In this document: one piece after another, positions 1-8,578 of the stretch
How the letters are laid out: the number at the start of each line of letters is the position of its first letter
How positions within the stretch are numbered: the first letter of the stretch is position 1
Assembly: GCF_009674585.1 (NCBI RefSeq)
Contig: NZ_WKJP01000001.1
Span: 1,178,001 to 1,242,000 of the forward strand
Reading direction: 5' to 3'
Length of the DNA: 64,000 bases
DNA from: Haloferax marinisediminis
GTDB taxonomy: Archaea; Halobacteriota; Halobacteria; Halobacteriales; Haloferacaceae
Notes under the pieces: generated by a model
What the model saw: the letters and a program-made list of their open reading frames with translations, nothing else
Told to the model about the DNA's origin: nothing
Databases searched by the model: none
Made by a program: the position numbers and the translations under genes

Positions 1-1089
1 GAAGGACTTCTGTACTTCACCGGTATCTTCGCACTGGTGTGGTGGGTGTGGCTCGACTTCAGCTACTACGCAGACCTCTACGCCGACGAAGACGCCTTCT
101 CTCGAATGAGTCTCATCGCCGTCATGTTCGTCATCATCTTCCTCTCGCAGACCATCGACGGCGTCTTCCACGGTGATACGTTCACCTTCGGGGCTATCGT
201 CCTGTTCTTGCGCTTAGTGCTCACTGCCCTCTATCTCCGTCCGGGGCCGACCGTCGCAGACGCGGAAACGAAGTGGTTCGTCGCGACGTGGGCGACGTCA
301 GAACTGCTCACGACGTCCGTCTGGGCGGCCTCGCTGTTCGTTCCCGATCCACTGCGGTTCGGGTTGTGGATGGTCGCCTTCGGCATCAACATGGTCGGCG
401 TCGCCGTCATGTACGTCGTCTTCGACAACGTCCTCGTTCAGGTCTCACACTTCCCCGAGCGTCTCGGACTCATCACTATCATCGTTCTCGGCGAGACGAT
501 TCTCGCAGTCTCGTTCGGCACCTCGATTGCGACGACCGGGCTCCACGTCCGGCCCGGACCGTTGCTCGTCGGCCTCGCTGGGTTCGTCGTCGCCGTGGGG
601 GCGTGGTGGCTCTACTTCGAACAGTTCGACGAGGACGTCATCGACCGGGCACTCACGGCACCTCCCGACCGACTCTACCGTGCGAGACAGGCGGCGCTCA
701 CCTACGTGTTCAGTCACTTCCTCGTCCATATCGGTATCGTCGCTGCCGGCGTTGGTGTCGTGTTCGCAATCGAAGCCACTACCGAAGGAATCCCCTTGGA
801 AGCGGACAGTCGGTTGGTTCTCTGTGGCGGTGCTGCTGCGTTCCTCGCTGGCTGTCTCATCATTCACCGGGCGATTCTGCAGGTCTCCCACGACAATCCG
901 TTCGACACGCACGTTCTGGTGGCACGACTCGCGGCCATGGCCATACTGGTGGCTCTCATCCCATACGGAGGAATGTTCTCCCCACTCGGGTTGATTAGCG
1001 TCGTGGCAGTGGTGTTCGTCTTCCTCGTCGGGTTCGAGACGCTGATTCACCCGTGGGCGGACACTGCGCTCGACCTGTCTGGAGCCTGA
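1..1089 (+). CDS. LtrA-like (low temperature requirement A) membrane protein, 5' end cut off
   Basis: The reading frame is open from the first base, so the true start lies upstream of the window; 362 residues are visible. It is an integral membrane protein with about nine or ten hydrophobic helices. The WLDFSYYADLY and ERLGLITIIVLGETILAVS segments match the LtrA family (Pfam LtrA), whose function is poorly known despite the Listeria cold-growth name. It ends with a charged tail after the last helix. The next gene converges on it across 150 nt, which contain the AT-rich stretch gacaattgaacagataattg but no gene. Confidence 0.8.
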   Translation, partial: EGLLYFTGIFALVWWVWLDFSYYADLYADEDAFSRMSLIAVMFVIIFLSQTIDGVFHGDTFTFGAIVLFLRLVLTALYLRPGPTVADAETKWFVATWATSELLTTSVWAASLFVPDPLRFGLWMVAFGINMVGVAVMYVVFDNVLVQVSHFPERLGLITIIVLGETILAVSFGTSIATTGLHVRPGPLLVGLAGFVVAVGAWWLYFEQFDEDVIDRALTAPPDRLYRARQAALTYVFSHFLVHIGIVAAGVGVVFAIEATTEGIPLEADSRLVLCGGAAAFLAGCLIIHRAILQVSHDNPFDTHVLVARLAAMAILVALIPYGGMFSPLGLISVVAVVFVFLVGFETLIHPWADTALDLSGA

Positions 1090-1239
1090 CGTGGTCGCGC
1101 ACGCGCGACAGCTACTATTGGGCAGACAATTGAACAGATAATTGAACAGGCGAGTTTCCCTCGGCACCACGTCGAATAGGACGTGCGAACCCACGCCGGT
1201 TCAGCGGAAGCACGCTACGCGAGTCCCAGTGCTGTCCCG

Positions 1240-2055
1240 TCAGACGACGAACGAATCGTCGGGAAGTAACTCGCGTTTGGTCTGTTTGGCTTCCGGCCCT
1301 TCGTCGACGAGCATCGGGTGGTCTGGCGGTCCAGAAAACCGGTCTGGGTCGGGTTCGACGGGTTCGAGCATCGTCGAGAACACGGGTCCGTTCCGCCCGA
1401 TGGCGGAGACGATTCCCCCGTATTTTCGCTCCTCGAAGGGGACCTCGTCAGGGTTGGGGAACTGTTCTCGGACAGTCTGTGCGTACTCTCTGATGGCCTT
1501 CGCAGCCTGCTTCTGCGAGTACAGCCCCTCGTTGTAGTACCGTTCGGCGTACTTGTCGTCGAGTTCCTCCGTCGAGTGCTCCGGTGACTCGTAGACGAGC
1601 GATTTGGTCGTGGTGTGTCCGCTCGCGAACCGGATGTTGACGGTGACGCAGTTCGGATACCGAAGGATGATGGGGAAGAACATCGTGTCCGTAATCGTCG
1701 CGTACTGCTGCATCCGCCACAGTCCCTCGAAGTAGTAGGCCGTCAACGCGCCGACGTGGTCGTCGCGCTCCCCGCGTTGGTACGCCATCGCGGTCTCTTC
1801 GTAGTCGTCCCCGGCAAGCTGGCGACACCGCCGTTCGTAACTCGTTGCGATTCCTTCTAACTGCCGCTCGTGTGCCTCGAAAACCGAGATGTCGGGGTCA
1901 GAGAGCATGTCCGCTTTCAGCTCCTGGGCCTCCGCGACAGTCATCATGTTCTCGTAGAACAGCCGTTCTGTCTCCTCGTCGGGCAGCGGAACCAAGTCTG
2001 CCTTCCCGAAGAGGACGTCCATCGAGCCGCCGAATCGGTCCCGCTGTCCACTCAT
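1240..2055 (-). CDS. Conserved hypothetical protein, 271 aa
   Basis: I do not recognise this protein. It is acidic and soluble, with no signal peptide or membrane segment. The first 100 residues are charged and helical (MTVAEAQELKADM, EAHERQLEGIATSYERRC), the middle is more beta-rich (FFPIILRYPNCVTVNIRFASGHTTT), and the C-terminus is proline-rich. Composition and codon use match a genuine haloarchaeal gene. The ATG at 2055 gives the longest frame; a later ATG in the first dozen codons is also possible. It stands alone on the minus strand. Confidence 0.6.
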   Translation of the reverse strand: MSGQRDRFGGSMDVLFGKADLVPLPDEETERLFYENMMTVAEAQELKADMLSDPDISVFEAHERQLEGIATSYERRCRQLAGDDYEETAMAYQRGERDDHVGALTAYYFEGLWRMQQYATITDTMFFPIILRYPNCVTVNIRFASGHTTTKSLVYESPEHSTEELDDKYAERYYNEGLYSQKQAAKAIREYAQTVREQFPNPDEVPFEERKYGGIVSAIGRNGPVFSTMLEPVEPDPDRFSGPPDHPMLVDEGPEAKQTKRELLPDDSFVV

Positions 2056-2439
2056 GTGCCTGTTCGTTGACTGTGAAGTGAGATTAATTCACTGGTAACC
2101 CACTGGAGACGCTCTGAGTAGACGACACAGCACACGATTCACCGAGCGTGTCACACAGTTCCCACACTCGACTCCCAGTCGTCGTCCGGTTTCGTCGACA
2201 ACTGGCGGATTCGAGCGTTCCTCTCGGGAGTCGGGCGTTCGGTTCGGTGGTGCGTCGGTCGATGTGTCTCTTTGGTCGAGAGAGTGGCCTCGGCACTCAT
2301 AGGGCTCCGCATCACCGAGTGCCTAGTTCGGTTCGGAACGGTGCCGTCGTCATCGGCCACCTGAAATTCGCCCGGCATCCGAGTAATCACCATCGGTCTC
2401 TGATTGGCTGTGGCGAAAAAGGAGGAGTTCCCGACCCGC
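2056..2439. other. Intergenic region, 384 nt, no convincing gene
   Basis: This lies between the hypothetical gene starting at 2055 and the end of deoxyhypusine synthase. The AT-rich gagattaattcactggtaac near 2080-2100 is a plausible TATA-type promoter for the gene at 2055. A 49-codon minus-strand frame near 2151-2300 is basic and histidine/threonine-rich, unlike its acidic neighbours, so I do not call it. Confidence 0.5.
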
Positions 2440-3495
2440 TCAGTCGAGGCGTTCTCTGGCGGCCGCAACCAGCAACGGGAGCATGATTGTCGCGTCGCCG
2501 AGGACCGTCGCGTTCCGAGCGTCTTTCTCCAACTTGCCCCACGAACGCGCTTCGTCGAGGGTCGCACCCGAGAGGCCACCCGTCGCCGCGGGGTCCATCG
2601 TAATCTGGACGCCGTAGTCGTACGCACCGGGCGTGACGAGCATCGTCTGGAGCGTGAAGTTCTTCGGGACGCCGCCGCCGACGAGGAGGCACCCGGCTTT
2701 GTCGGCGTCGTACGCGAGGTCGGTGAGCGGCGTCATGTCCGAAAGCGCGTCCAGCGAGAACGACGACGTCTGCGAGTACATCCACGCCTGCAGGCCGAGA
2801 ACGGAGTCCTGCACTGCGGGGCAGTAGATGGGCACGTCAGATTCGTATGCTGCGGCGGCGACACCAGCATCCTCCTCGATACCCTCCGCGTCGTTGACTT
2901 CGCTGTTCGCACGGCCGAGTTCACGGCAGAGGCGCTCGATGCTGACGACCCCCTCTTCTTCGAGTGGTGGGAAGACTTCCTCGCGCAGGTGCGACTCGAA
3001 TAGCGCGAAGTGTTCCTGTGGGAGGTAGACGTTGTAGATGCGGTCGACTTCCTCGTCACGGAGCGTCTCGTCGTGTTCGCGCGGCGTCTTCTCGTCGTGG
3101 TGTTCAGACCCGTGATGGTGCTTCCCGCCGATTGCCTCGATGGCGTCGTGGGTCAGGTTCGCGCCCGTCGTCACGAGGGCGTCGACGTAGCCGTCGCGGA
3201 TGAGGTCGGAGACGATTTTGCGCATGCCCGTCGGCACCATCGCGCCGGCGAGTGACATGAAGACAGTGCAGTCCTCGTCGGCGAGCATCTCGGCGTAGAT
3301 GTCGGCCGCTTCGTGGACGTCGGCCGCACCGATACCGGCGTGGCCGTACTGCTCGATGAGTTCGCCGACGGTCATGCCGCCGTGGACTTCGGCGTGGCCG
3401 AGTGGGTCGTGGCTGAACTCCTCGCGCTCCGGCATCTCGTAGCCGCCGTCGTGGTCGTGGCCGCCCTCGTCGTGGGCGTCGTCGTGGTCGCTCAT
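2440..3495 (-). CDS. dys: Deoxyhypusine synthase
   Basis: Makes the first hypusine modification of aIF5A by moving an aminobutyl (or, in halophiles, probably agmatine-derived) group onto one lysine, with NAD. The 351-residue protein has the family segments TVFMSLAGAMVPTGMRK, DALVTTGANLTHDAIEA and the C-terminal EARSWGKLEKDA, whose lysine corresponds to the active-site lysine of eukaryotic enzymes. Histidine/aspartate-rich stretches at the N-terminus (residues 1-40) and around 125-140 (GGKHHHGSEHHDEK) are additions. Its substrate aIF5A and an agmatinase-like enzyme lie 1-2 kb away on the same strand, which supports a shared pathway. Confidence 0.95.
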   Translation of the reverse strand: MSDHDDAHDEGGHDHDGGYEMPEREEFSHDPLGHAEVHGGMTVGELIEQYGHAGIGAADVHEAADIYAEMLADEDCTVFMSLAGAMVPTGMRKIVSDLIRDGYVDALVTTGANLTHDAIEAIGGKHHHGSEHHDEKTPREHDETLRDEEVDRIYNVYLPQEHFALFESHLREEVFPPLEEEGVVSIERLCRELGRANSEVNDAEGIEEDAGVAAAAYESDVPIYCPAVQDSVLGLQAWMYSQTSSFSLDALSDMTPLTDLAYDADKAGCLLVGGGVPKNFTLQTMLVTPGAYDYGVQITMDPAATGGLSGATLDEARSWGKLEKDARNATVLGDATIMLPLLVAAARERLD

Positions 3496-3610
3496 GCGAG
3501 GGAGTGCGACGGCCGAGCGTTTGAACGCCCCGGTCCTGAGAGGCTATGCGGGGGGTTGGCAGACGCGACGACGAGACGGTAACCGACCCAGTCGGCAGCG
3601 AACTGTCGAA

Positions 3611-4372
3611 TTACAATCCGGTCGGGTGACTGATGTACGCTGACTCCAGTCCGAGTTTCCCGGCCAGTTCGGCGAGGTTGCGAACGCCGAACGTCTCGGT
3701 CGCGTAGTGTCCGGCGAGGAACACTGAGATGCCCGCTTCACGCGCTTCGTGGTACACTTTCTGCTTCCCTTCGCCCGTGATGAGTGCGTCCACACCGGAG
3801 TCGATAGCTTCGTCCAACCAATCGACACCCGACCCGGTGACGATAGCCACGTCAGAAATCTCGTCGGGGCCGAAGTCGAAGACCTGTGTTCCCTCGTTCC
3901 CGTCCAGTTCGTCGAGCGCGTCGCGGAGTTCGTCGGTCGTCTTCGGCGACTCGAACGACCCCGACTGGCCGATGTGGACTGGGCCGAGCGACCCGAACGG
4001 CTCGCGGTTCGAGAGGCCGAGGTGGTCGGCGAGGCCAGCGGCGTTGCCCAGTTCCTGATGCCCATCGAGTGGGAGGTGAGAGACGTAGAGCGCGACGTCC
4101 TCACGAATCAGCGGTTCGATACGGTCGAAGTCCCGTCCGGTCAGGCGGTCGAGTCCGCCCCAGACGAGTCCGTGGTGGGTGACGAGGAGGTCAGCGTCGG
4201 CCTCGATAGCGGCCTCGATGGTCGCTTCGGCGGCGTCGACGGCGAACGCCACTGTCTCGACGGTTTTCTCGTCTGGTCCGACCTGTAGTCCGTTCGCACT
4301 GGCGTCTACGTCGGCGAACTCGTCGGTTGCGAGTTGCTCGTCGAATCGCGCGACGACATCGGTGAGCTTCAT
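3611..4372 (-). CDS. Nif3-like dinuclear metal centre protein (DUF34 family)
   Basis: A 253-residue member of the Nif3/YbgI/DUF34 family, ring-forming proteins with a dinuclear metal site. Likely ligands are visible: LLVTHHGLVWGG (about residues 62-73), YVSHLPLDGH, and the C-terminal GHYATETFG. The biochemical role is not settled; metal delivery or pterin-related functions have been proposed. It sits between the agmatinase-like gene and deoxyhypusine synthase on the same strand, so help with metallation of that Mn-type hydrolase is possible, but this is inference. The ATG at 4372 opens directly on MKLTDVVARFDEQL, a typical family start. Confidence 0.9.
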   Translation of the reverse strand: MKLTDVVARFDEQLATDEFADVDASANGLQVGPDEKTVETVAFAVDAAEATIEAAIEADADLLVTHHGLVWGGLDRLTGRDFDRIEPLIREDVALYVSHLPLDGHQELGNAAGLADHLGLSNREPFGSLGPVHIGQSGSFESPKTTDELRDALDELDGNEGTQVFDFGPDEISDVAIVTGSGVDWLDEAIDSGVDALITGEGKQKVYHEAREAGISVFLAGHYATETFGVRNLAELAGKLGLESAYISHPTGL

Positions 4373-4483
4373 ACAGGCCAGTAGTGACTCGATGACTTGT
4401 AAGAAACGGGATGGTGACTGACTCGCCCCGTGCGTGACGGCGGACTCGCAGCGTAGACGATTGCCGGCCGAATCCGAGGACGG

Positions 4484-5296
4484 TCAGTCCTGCGCGGCGG
4501 CGTGGGAGAAGACGAACTCTCGCAGCAACTTCGCCGCGAGCGATGCGGCCTGCCCGTCGTCTCTGTCGTTGACTTCGACCACGTCGAAGCCGTCTGTGTA
4601 CGGGGCGACTGCCCGGACGACGTCACGCATCTCACGCGAGGTGAGGCCGAACGGCTCTTTCGTACCTGTTCCGGGCGCGAACGCCGGGTCGGCGGCGTCG
4701 ATATCGACGCTCAAATACACCGACTCGTCGTCGAAGTCTGGTTCCCAGTCGGGCACGTCTTCGGGCGCGACGACGGTCACGTCGTCGGCGTCGGCGCGTT
4801 CCCACTCGTCGGGTGACCCGGTGCGAGCGCCGAGGATGACTGCTTCGTCCACGCCGAGTTCGTCGAGGACGCGACGCGTAATCGTCGCGTGACTCCACTC
4901 GTTGCCGTCGTACTCGCGTCTGAGGTCGAGGTGTGCGTCGAGACAGACGAACACGTCCGGTTCGACGCCCTCGACGCCTGCGGCGGTGACGGTGTGTTCG
5001 CCACCGAGGACGATGGGGACGGCGTCGTCCCAGACGGCGTCGCGGACGCTCCCGGCGAGCCAATCGATGTACTCGGGTGCGTCGTCCCACGCGCGGACGT
5101 CTCCCGCGTCGTGGACAGCTACCTCTGTGAAGAATAGGTCGGTACGCCGGTCGTAGTCGTCGAACGACTCGGCGAACCGACGGATGCGGTTCGGTCCGAA
5201 CCGCGTCCCTGGTTGGAAGGACGTAGAGATGTCGAGCGGGGCACCGAGAAGTACGTACGCTGCGACCTCACGGTCTGCGATTGCCCCGGGAAACAT
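4484..5296 (-). CDS. speB: Agmatinase-like ureohydrolase (hypusination pathway)
   Basis: Mn-dependent hydrolase of the arginase/agmatinase family, 270 aa. Metal ligands are present in order: GGEHTVT, CLDAHLDL, and SVDIDAADPAFAPGTG. It begins 15 nt after the aIF5A gene, so the two are almost surely co-transcribed. From memory of work in Haloferax volcanii, this enzyme is thought to remove urea from an agmatine-modified lysine (or from agmatine) during deoxyhypusine formation. Sequence alone cannot separate free agmatine from the protein-bound substrate. Confidence 0.92.
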   Translation of the reverse strand: MFPGAIADREVAAYVLLGAPLDISTSFQPGTRFGPNRIRRFAESFDDYDRRTDLFFTEVAVHDAGDVRAWDDAPEYIDWLAGSVRDAVWDDAVPIVLGGEHTVTAAGVEGVEPDVFVCLDAHLDLRREYDGNEWSHATITRRVLDELGVDEAVILGARTGSPDEWERADADDVTVVAPEDVPDWEPDFDDESVYLSVDIDAADPAFAPGTGTKEPFGLTSREMRDVVRAVAPYTDGFDVVEVNDRDDGQAASLAAKLLREFVFSHAAAQD

Positions 5297-5311
5297 CTCT
5301 CGTGTCCCCGT

Positions 5312-5686
5312 TTAGACGATCTTGCGCTGACCCTCGAATTCGAGGTACTCGATCTCGTCTTCGGGGTTGAGGTCTTCGTCGTCAGGGATGCGCATCGTGA
5401 ACGTCTGGTAGGTTTCGAGGTCCATGATCTGGGCGTCGTCACCGGTGACCGAGACGACCTGACCCTGCTTTCGCTCGATGATTGGGACCCAAACCTTCGC
5501 GTCGACGGGCTGGGAGAGCGAACGCTTCTTGCCGTCGAAGACGCCACGGGCCTCGACACGGGCCTTGGCGCTGCCGTGCTTACCGGGCTTTGCGGTACTG
5601 TAGGCGTAGATTTTGCACGGCTTGTCGTCCATGTTGACGTAGCTTCCTTCTTGGAGCTCGCGCACCTGCTTCTGCTCTTTCGCCAT
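5312..5686 (-). CDS. eif5A: Translation factor aIF5A
   Basis: Homologue of eIF5A/EF-P (124 aa), which rescues ribosomes stalled on proline-rich stretches. The hypusine site lies in [15 protein letters not shown] (about residues 31-45), where the lysine of PGKHGSAK is modified. An N-terminal SH3-like domain is followed by a C-terminal OB fold ([18 protein letters not shown]). I chose the ATG at 5686 over an in-frame GTG two codons upstream because a TATA-like gtttatac on the minus strand lies about 26-30 nt before it, fitting a leaderless message. First gene of the operon with the agmatinase-like gene. Confidence 0.97.
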   Translation of the reverse strand: MAKEQKQVRELQEGSYVNMDDKPCKIYAYSTAKPGKHGSAKARVEARGVFDGKKRSLSQPVDAKVWVPIIERKQGQVVSVTGDDAQIMDLETYQTFTMRIPDDEDLNPEDEIEYLEFEGQRKIV

Positions 5687-5791
5687 GTTCACTCGTTATC
5701 GGATGGAAGGTATAAACAGTTTGGAACCGCTCTCGCACGGGAATCCTTCACGTAGACCCGCCAAACACGCCGATTGGCATCTCCGCGACCA

Positions 5792-6220
5792 TCAGGCGTC
5801 GTCGACGGTGTCGGCCTCCGCCATCGACGGGTCGAACCACGTGCCTTGGGCGTCACGACGACCAAGACTCCCGAGTGCTCCCGACGCGACGTTCGGCAAC
5901 GAGAGCGCCAACATGAGTGCGGTCGTGAGTTCGCCGGGTGACTCGAACAGCGGGATGAGGTACTGAAACGGAAAGAGAATCGGCGTCCGGTTGAGGAACG
6001 TGAGGAGGACCGAGACAGGCATCAAGACACATCCCCAGACGACGCCCGCCATCAACCCGTGCCAGCCACCGTCAGCAGGGTCTGTCCCGACGGTGTAGCC
6101 CGCGAGCGCACTTCCGGTGACACCGCCGACGAGCGTAAACTGACCCGTCATGGAGAAGACGAGTGCTTCAGTACACGCCGCGAGGCACACACCCGCCACC
6201 ACCGGGCGCCACTGGGTCAT
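5792..6220 (-). CDS. Small haloarchaeal membrane protein (DUF5518-like)
   Basis: 142-residue protein with four hydrophobic segments: an N-terminal VVAGVCLAACTEALV, a glycine-rich LVGGVTGSALAGY, GLMAGVVWGCVLMPVSVLLTFL, and a C-terminal ALMLALSLPNVASGALGSLG. The layout resembles haloarchaeal DUF5518 proteins of unknown function. The ATG at 6220 is preferred over a GTG 18 nt upstream because a TATA-like taattttat on the minus strand is centred about 29 nt before it. Single gene between aIF5A and the AarF kinase. Confidence 0.65.
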   Translation of the reverse strand: MTQWRPVVAGVCLAACTEALVFSMTGQFTLVGGVTGSALAGYTVGTDPADGGWHGLMAGVVWGCVLMPVSVLLTFLNRTPILFPFQYLIPLFESPGELTTALMLALSLPNVASGALGSLGRRDAQGTWFDPSMAEADTVDDA

Positions 6221-6277
6221 GGCCAGAGGTGACACCACGGGTGCGCATAAAATTACGCGCCCGATTCTCAGCTTTGA

Positions 6278-7954
6278 TTACTCTTCGCGGCGCTGTCGGA
6301 GGTTCTGCCTCGTGAACTGCGGCGTCGCCTTGATGCCCTTGCGCCCGCGGAACGACCGCCACAGGAGAATCACGACGAGCGCCGTGGGGACGCCTGCTGC
6401 GCCGACGGCGAGGAGGTTCTGTGGGTCCAGTGCGTAGATGATGACCGTCGAGACGAACCCGAACGAGAGGAAGATTCCGTAGATGAGTCGCTTCGCCAGT
6501 TTGTCGAGGACGCCTTTGTTGTCTTCGAGGCGGACGTTGACGGTCAGGTTTTCGCGGTCGGCCCTGTCGAGGACGCGTTCGAGTTTCGGCGGGACACGGA
6601 ACAGCGACTGCGCGGTTTTCTGGGCCTGTTGGCCGACGCCTTTCGCCACTTTCTCGATACTCTCTTCGCGGTAACCCTGTTCTGTAAGGTAGTCGGTCGC
6701 GACTGCGATGAAGTCGAAGTCTGGGTCGAGCGTGACACAGACGCCTTCGACGACACCCGCGACGCGCAAGACGAGCGCGAGGTTTCGCGGGAGTCTGAGC
6801 GGGAACTCGTAGATGGTCGACTCCACCTGTTCGAGAATCTGATTCACCCGGTACTGTTCGATGTCGTCACCGCGAGCGTCGGCGATGGCGAGTTCCATCA
6901 CGTCGCCCATCACCTGACGGTCGACGTTGGGGCTGAGCGTCCCCATCTCGATGAGCGTGTCGAGGATGCCGTCGACGTCCTGGTTGGCGACGGCGATGTA
7001 GAACTCCACAATCTTCTCTTGGATGAACGGGTCGACTTCGCCGTGCATCCCGAAGTCGTAGAAGATGATTCGCCCGTCGTCGGTCACAGACAGGTTCCCC
7101 GGGTGCGGGTCAGCGTGGAAGACGCCGTCTTGGACGATCATCTGCAGGTAGGTTCGCTGCAGGTTCGTCGCCAGTTCGGTCCGGTCGATACCGAGTTCGT
7201 CGAGTGCGGCGACGTTGTTTATCTTCGTCCCCGGGAGGTACTCCATCGTGAGTACACGGTCGTCAGAGCGCTCGTGGATGGGTTCCGGGATGACGAGGGT
7301 GTCGTCGTCCGCGAAGTTCTCCTGAATCTGCTCGAGCGTCGCTGCTTCTTCGTCGTAGTCCATCTCTTCGCGGATGGTCTTGGCGAACTCGTCGGCGAGG
7401 TTCTCCAGCGAGAAGGCGCGTCCCTGCCCGATGAACCGCATCAGGAGGGGAAGCGACCAGCGAATCACCCGAAGGTCGGCCTCGACGAGTTCTTCGATGC
7501 CGGGGCGACGAATCTTGACGGCGACTTTCTCGCCGTCGTACTCTGCCACGTACACCTGTCCGAGACTCGCGCCGCTTATCGGGTCGGTGTCGAACGAGTC
7601 GAACGCCTCGTCGACTGGGCCGAGCTCTGCTTCGAGGACGGCTTTCGACTCTTCCCACGGTGCGGGAGGCACGTCGTCCTGGAGACTGCCGAGGACGTCG
7701 ATGTACTCCGGTGGGAGGATGTCGGGCCGTGTCGACAGCAGTTGGCCGAGTTTGATGAACGTCGGTCCGAGCGTCAGTAGTGACTCGAGGAGGATTTCGG
7801 CGCGTTCGACACGCATCTCTGACGAGACGCGGCGACCGCGACCGAAGAACAGGTACTTCCGCTTGTCGCGGGTGTACGCGACGATGAGCGGGAAGAACTG
7901 GTAGACGACGATGAGGAACCGCCAGTAGGAGCGGAGATTGACCAGCGTGACCAC
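6278..7954 (-). CDS. AarF/UbiB/ABC1-family atypical kinase
   Basis: 558 residues. Typical family features: PTFIKLGQLLSTRPDILPPEY (KxGQ motif, about residues 63-83), SGASLGQVYVAEYDGEKVAVKI with the alanine-rich nucleotide loop and lysine, GVFHADPHPGNL, and FYDFGMHG. Two C-terminal transmembrane helices (LIYGIFLSFGFVSTVIIYAL, LLAVGAAGVPTALVVILLW) anchor it in the membrane. Relatives control isoprenoid-quinone or lipid metabolism as ATPases or kinases; the archaeal target is unknown. Starts with GTG 9 nt after the hsp20 stop, so it is probably the second gene of an hsp20-aarF operon. Confidence 0.92.
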   Translation of the reverse strand: MVTLVNLRSYWRFLIVVYQFFPLIVAYTRDKRKYLFFGRGRRVSSEMRVERAEILLESLLTLGPTFIKLGQLLSTRPDILPPEYIDVLGSLQDDVPPAPWEESKAVLEAELGPVDEAFDSFDTDPISGASLGQVYVAEYDGEKVAVKIRRPGIEELVEADLRVIRWSLPLLMRFIGQGRAFSLENLADEFAKTIREEMDYDEEAATLEQIQENFADDDTLVIPEPIHERSDDRVLTMEYLPGTKINNVAALDELGIDRTELATNLQRTYLQMIVQDGVFHADPHPGNLSVTDDGRIIFYDFGMHGEVDPFIQEKIVEFYIAVANQDVDGILDTLIEMGTLSPNVDRQVMGDVMELAIADARGDDIEQYRVNQILEQVESTIYEFPLRLPRNLALVLRVAGVVEGVCVTLDPDFDFIAVATDYLTEQGYREESIEKVAKGVGQQAQKTAQSLFRVPPKLERVLDRADRENLTVNVRLEDNKGVLDKLAKRLIYGIFLSFGFVSTVIIYALDPQNLLAVGAAGVPTALVVILLWRSFRGRKGIKATPQFTRQNLRQRREE

Positions 7955-7963
7955 CTCGCCTCG

Positions 7964-8419
7964 TCAGGCGTTGTCGCCGGAATTATTCTGGCGGCCTGAC
8001 GAGGTTTCCTCGTCATCGTCACCAGATTCTGTCTGGTGGGCAGACGAGCTCTGCTCGTCATCGTCGCCGGCGGTGATGGGAATGGTCCGCTTCGAGGTGG
8101 CCTCACGCTTGGGGAGGCGAACCTCGAGGACCCCGCGTTCCATCGATGCTTTGGCCTCGTCGGCGACTGCGTCCGGAGGCAGTGGGAGTTCGGCGTCGAG
8201 GAACAGTGGTCGCTCTTCGCGCACGTAATCGAACTCCGGCGAGAGTTGCTTGTCACGCCGCGCTTCGACGACCAATCGGCCTGTTTCGACTTTGAGGTCG
8301 GCAGTCTCGGCGGTCACGCCCGGGAGGTCGAGAACCAACAGGTACGACGTTTCGGACTCCAACAGGTCGGCGAACACCGCGTCCGGAAGTTCGGACAGCG
8401 CGTCGCGCAATGTTGACAT
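7964..8419 (-). CDS. Hsp20/alpha-crystallin small heat shock protein with repeat tail
   Basis: ATP-independent chaperone, 151 aa. The alpha-crystallin domain runs from about residue 25 to 112 (SYLLVLDLPGVTAETADLKVE, RGVLEVRLPKRE). The tail (about 118-148) is two 15-residue acidic/serine repeats, DDDEQSSSAHQTESG and DDDEETSSGRQNNSG, whose DNA forms four mini-hairpins (separate entry). Such a tail is not part of the normal Hsp20 fold. The ATG at 8419 is preferred over a TTG two codons upstream. First gene of a probable operon with the AarF kinase. Confidence 0.9.
   Translation of the reverse strand: MSTLRDALSELPDAVFADLLESETSYLLVLDLPGVTAETADLKVETGRLVVEARRDKQLSPEFDYVREERPLFLDAELPLPPDAVADEAKASMERGVLEVRLPKREATSKRTIPITAGDDDEQSSSAHQTESGDDDEETSSGRQNNSGDNA
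7976..8059 (-). repeat. Array of four mini-hairpins (two 45-nt in-frame repeats) in hsp20
   Basis: Four 17-nt inverted repeats, each a 7-bp stem with a 3-nt loop, lie at 7976-7992, 7998-8014, 8021-8037 and 8043-8059, separated by 5, 6 and 5 nt. Plus-strand examples: GACGAGG-TTT-CCTCGTC and GACGAGC-TCT-GCTCGTC; two of the four contain one G-T pair. Two hairpins plus spacers make 45 nt, exactly 15 codons, matching the 15-residue repeats of the protein tail. The same architecture occurs in the kinase gene at 38547-38608. Confidence 0.85.
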
Positions 8420-8578
8420 GAACAACCATAGGGAGTCGGTGTCGAAAAAGCCGGCGGTCCTTCAGGGGGTGCGCGGGCGCGTGTGCCGGCAAATTCGGCC
8501 GCCTCCAGTGGGATGGTTCGGGCCCATTGGTCCCGATGGGGGGCCGACGCTTTTTGTTCCCGGCACCAAAGGACGGCC

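Noticed and set aside
2151-2300. 49-codon minus-strand frame in the 2.1-2.4 kb gap
   Set aside because: Basic, His/Thr/Arg-rich composition, no promoter-like signal at the right distance, and no recognisable family.
7976-8059. CRISPR-like array
   Set aside because: Units are regularly spaced, but the hairpin sequences differ and the spacers are only 5-6 nt; the region is coding and in frame.
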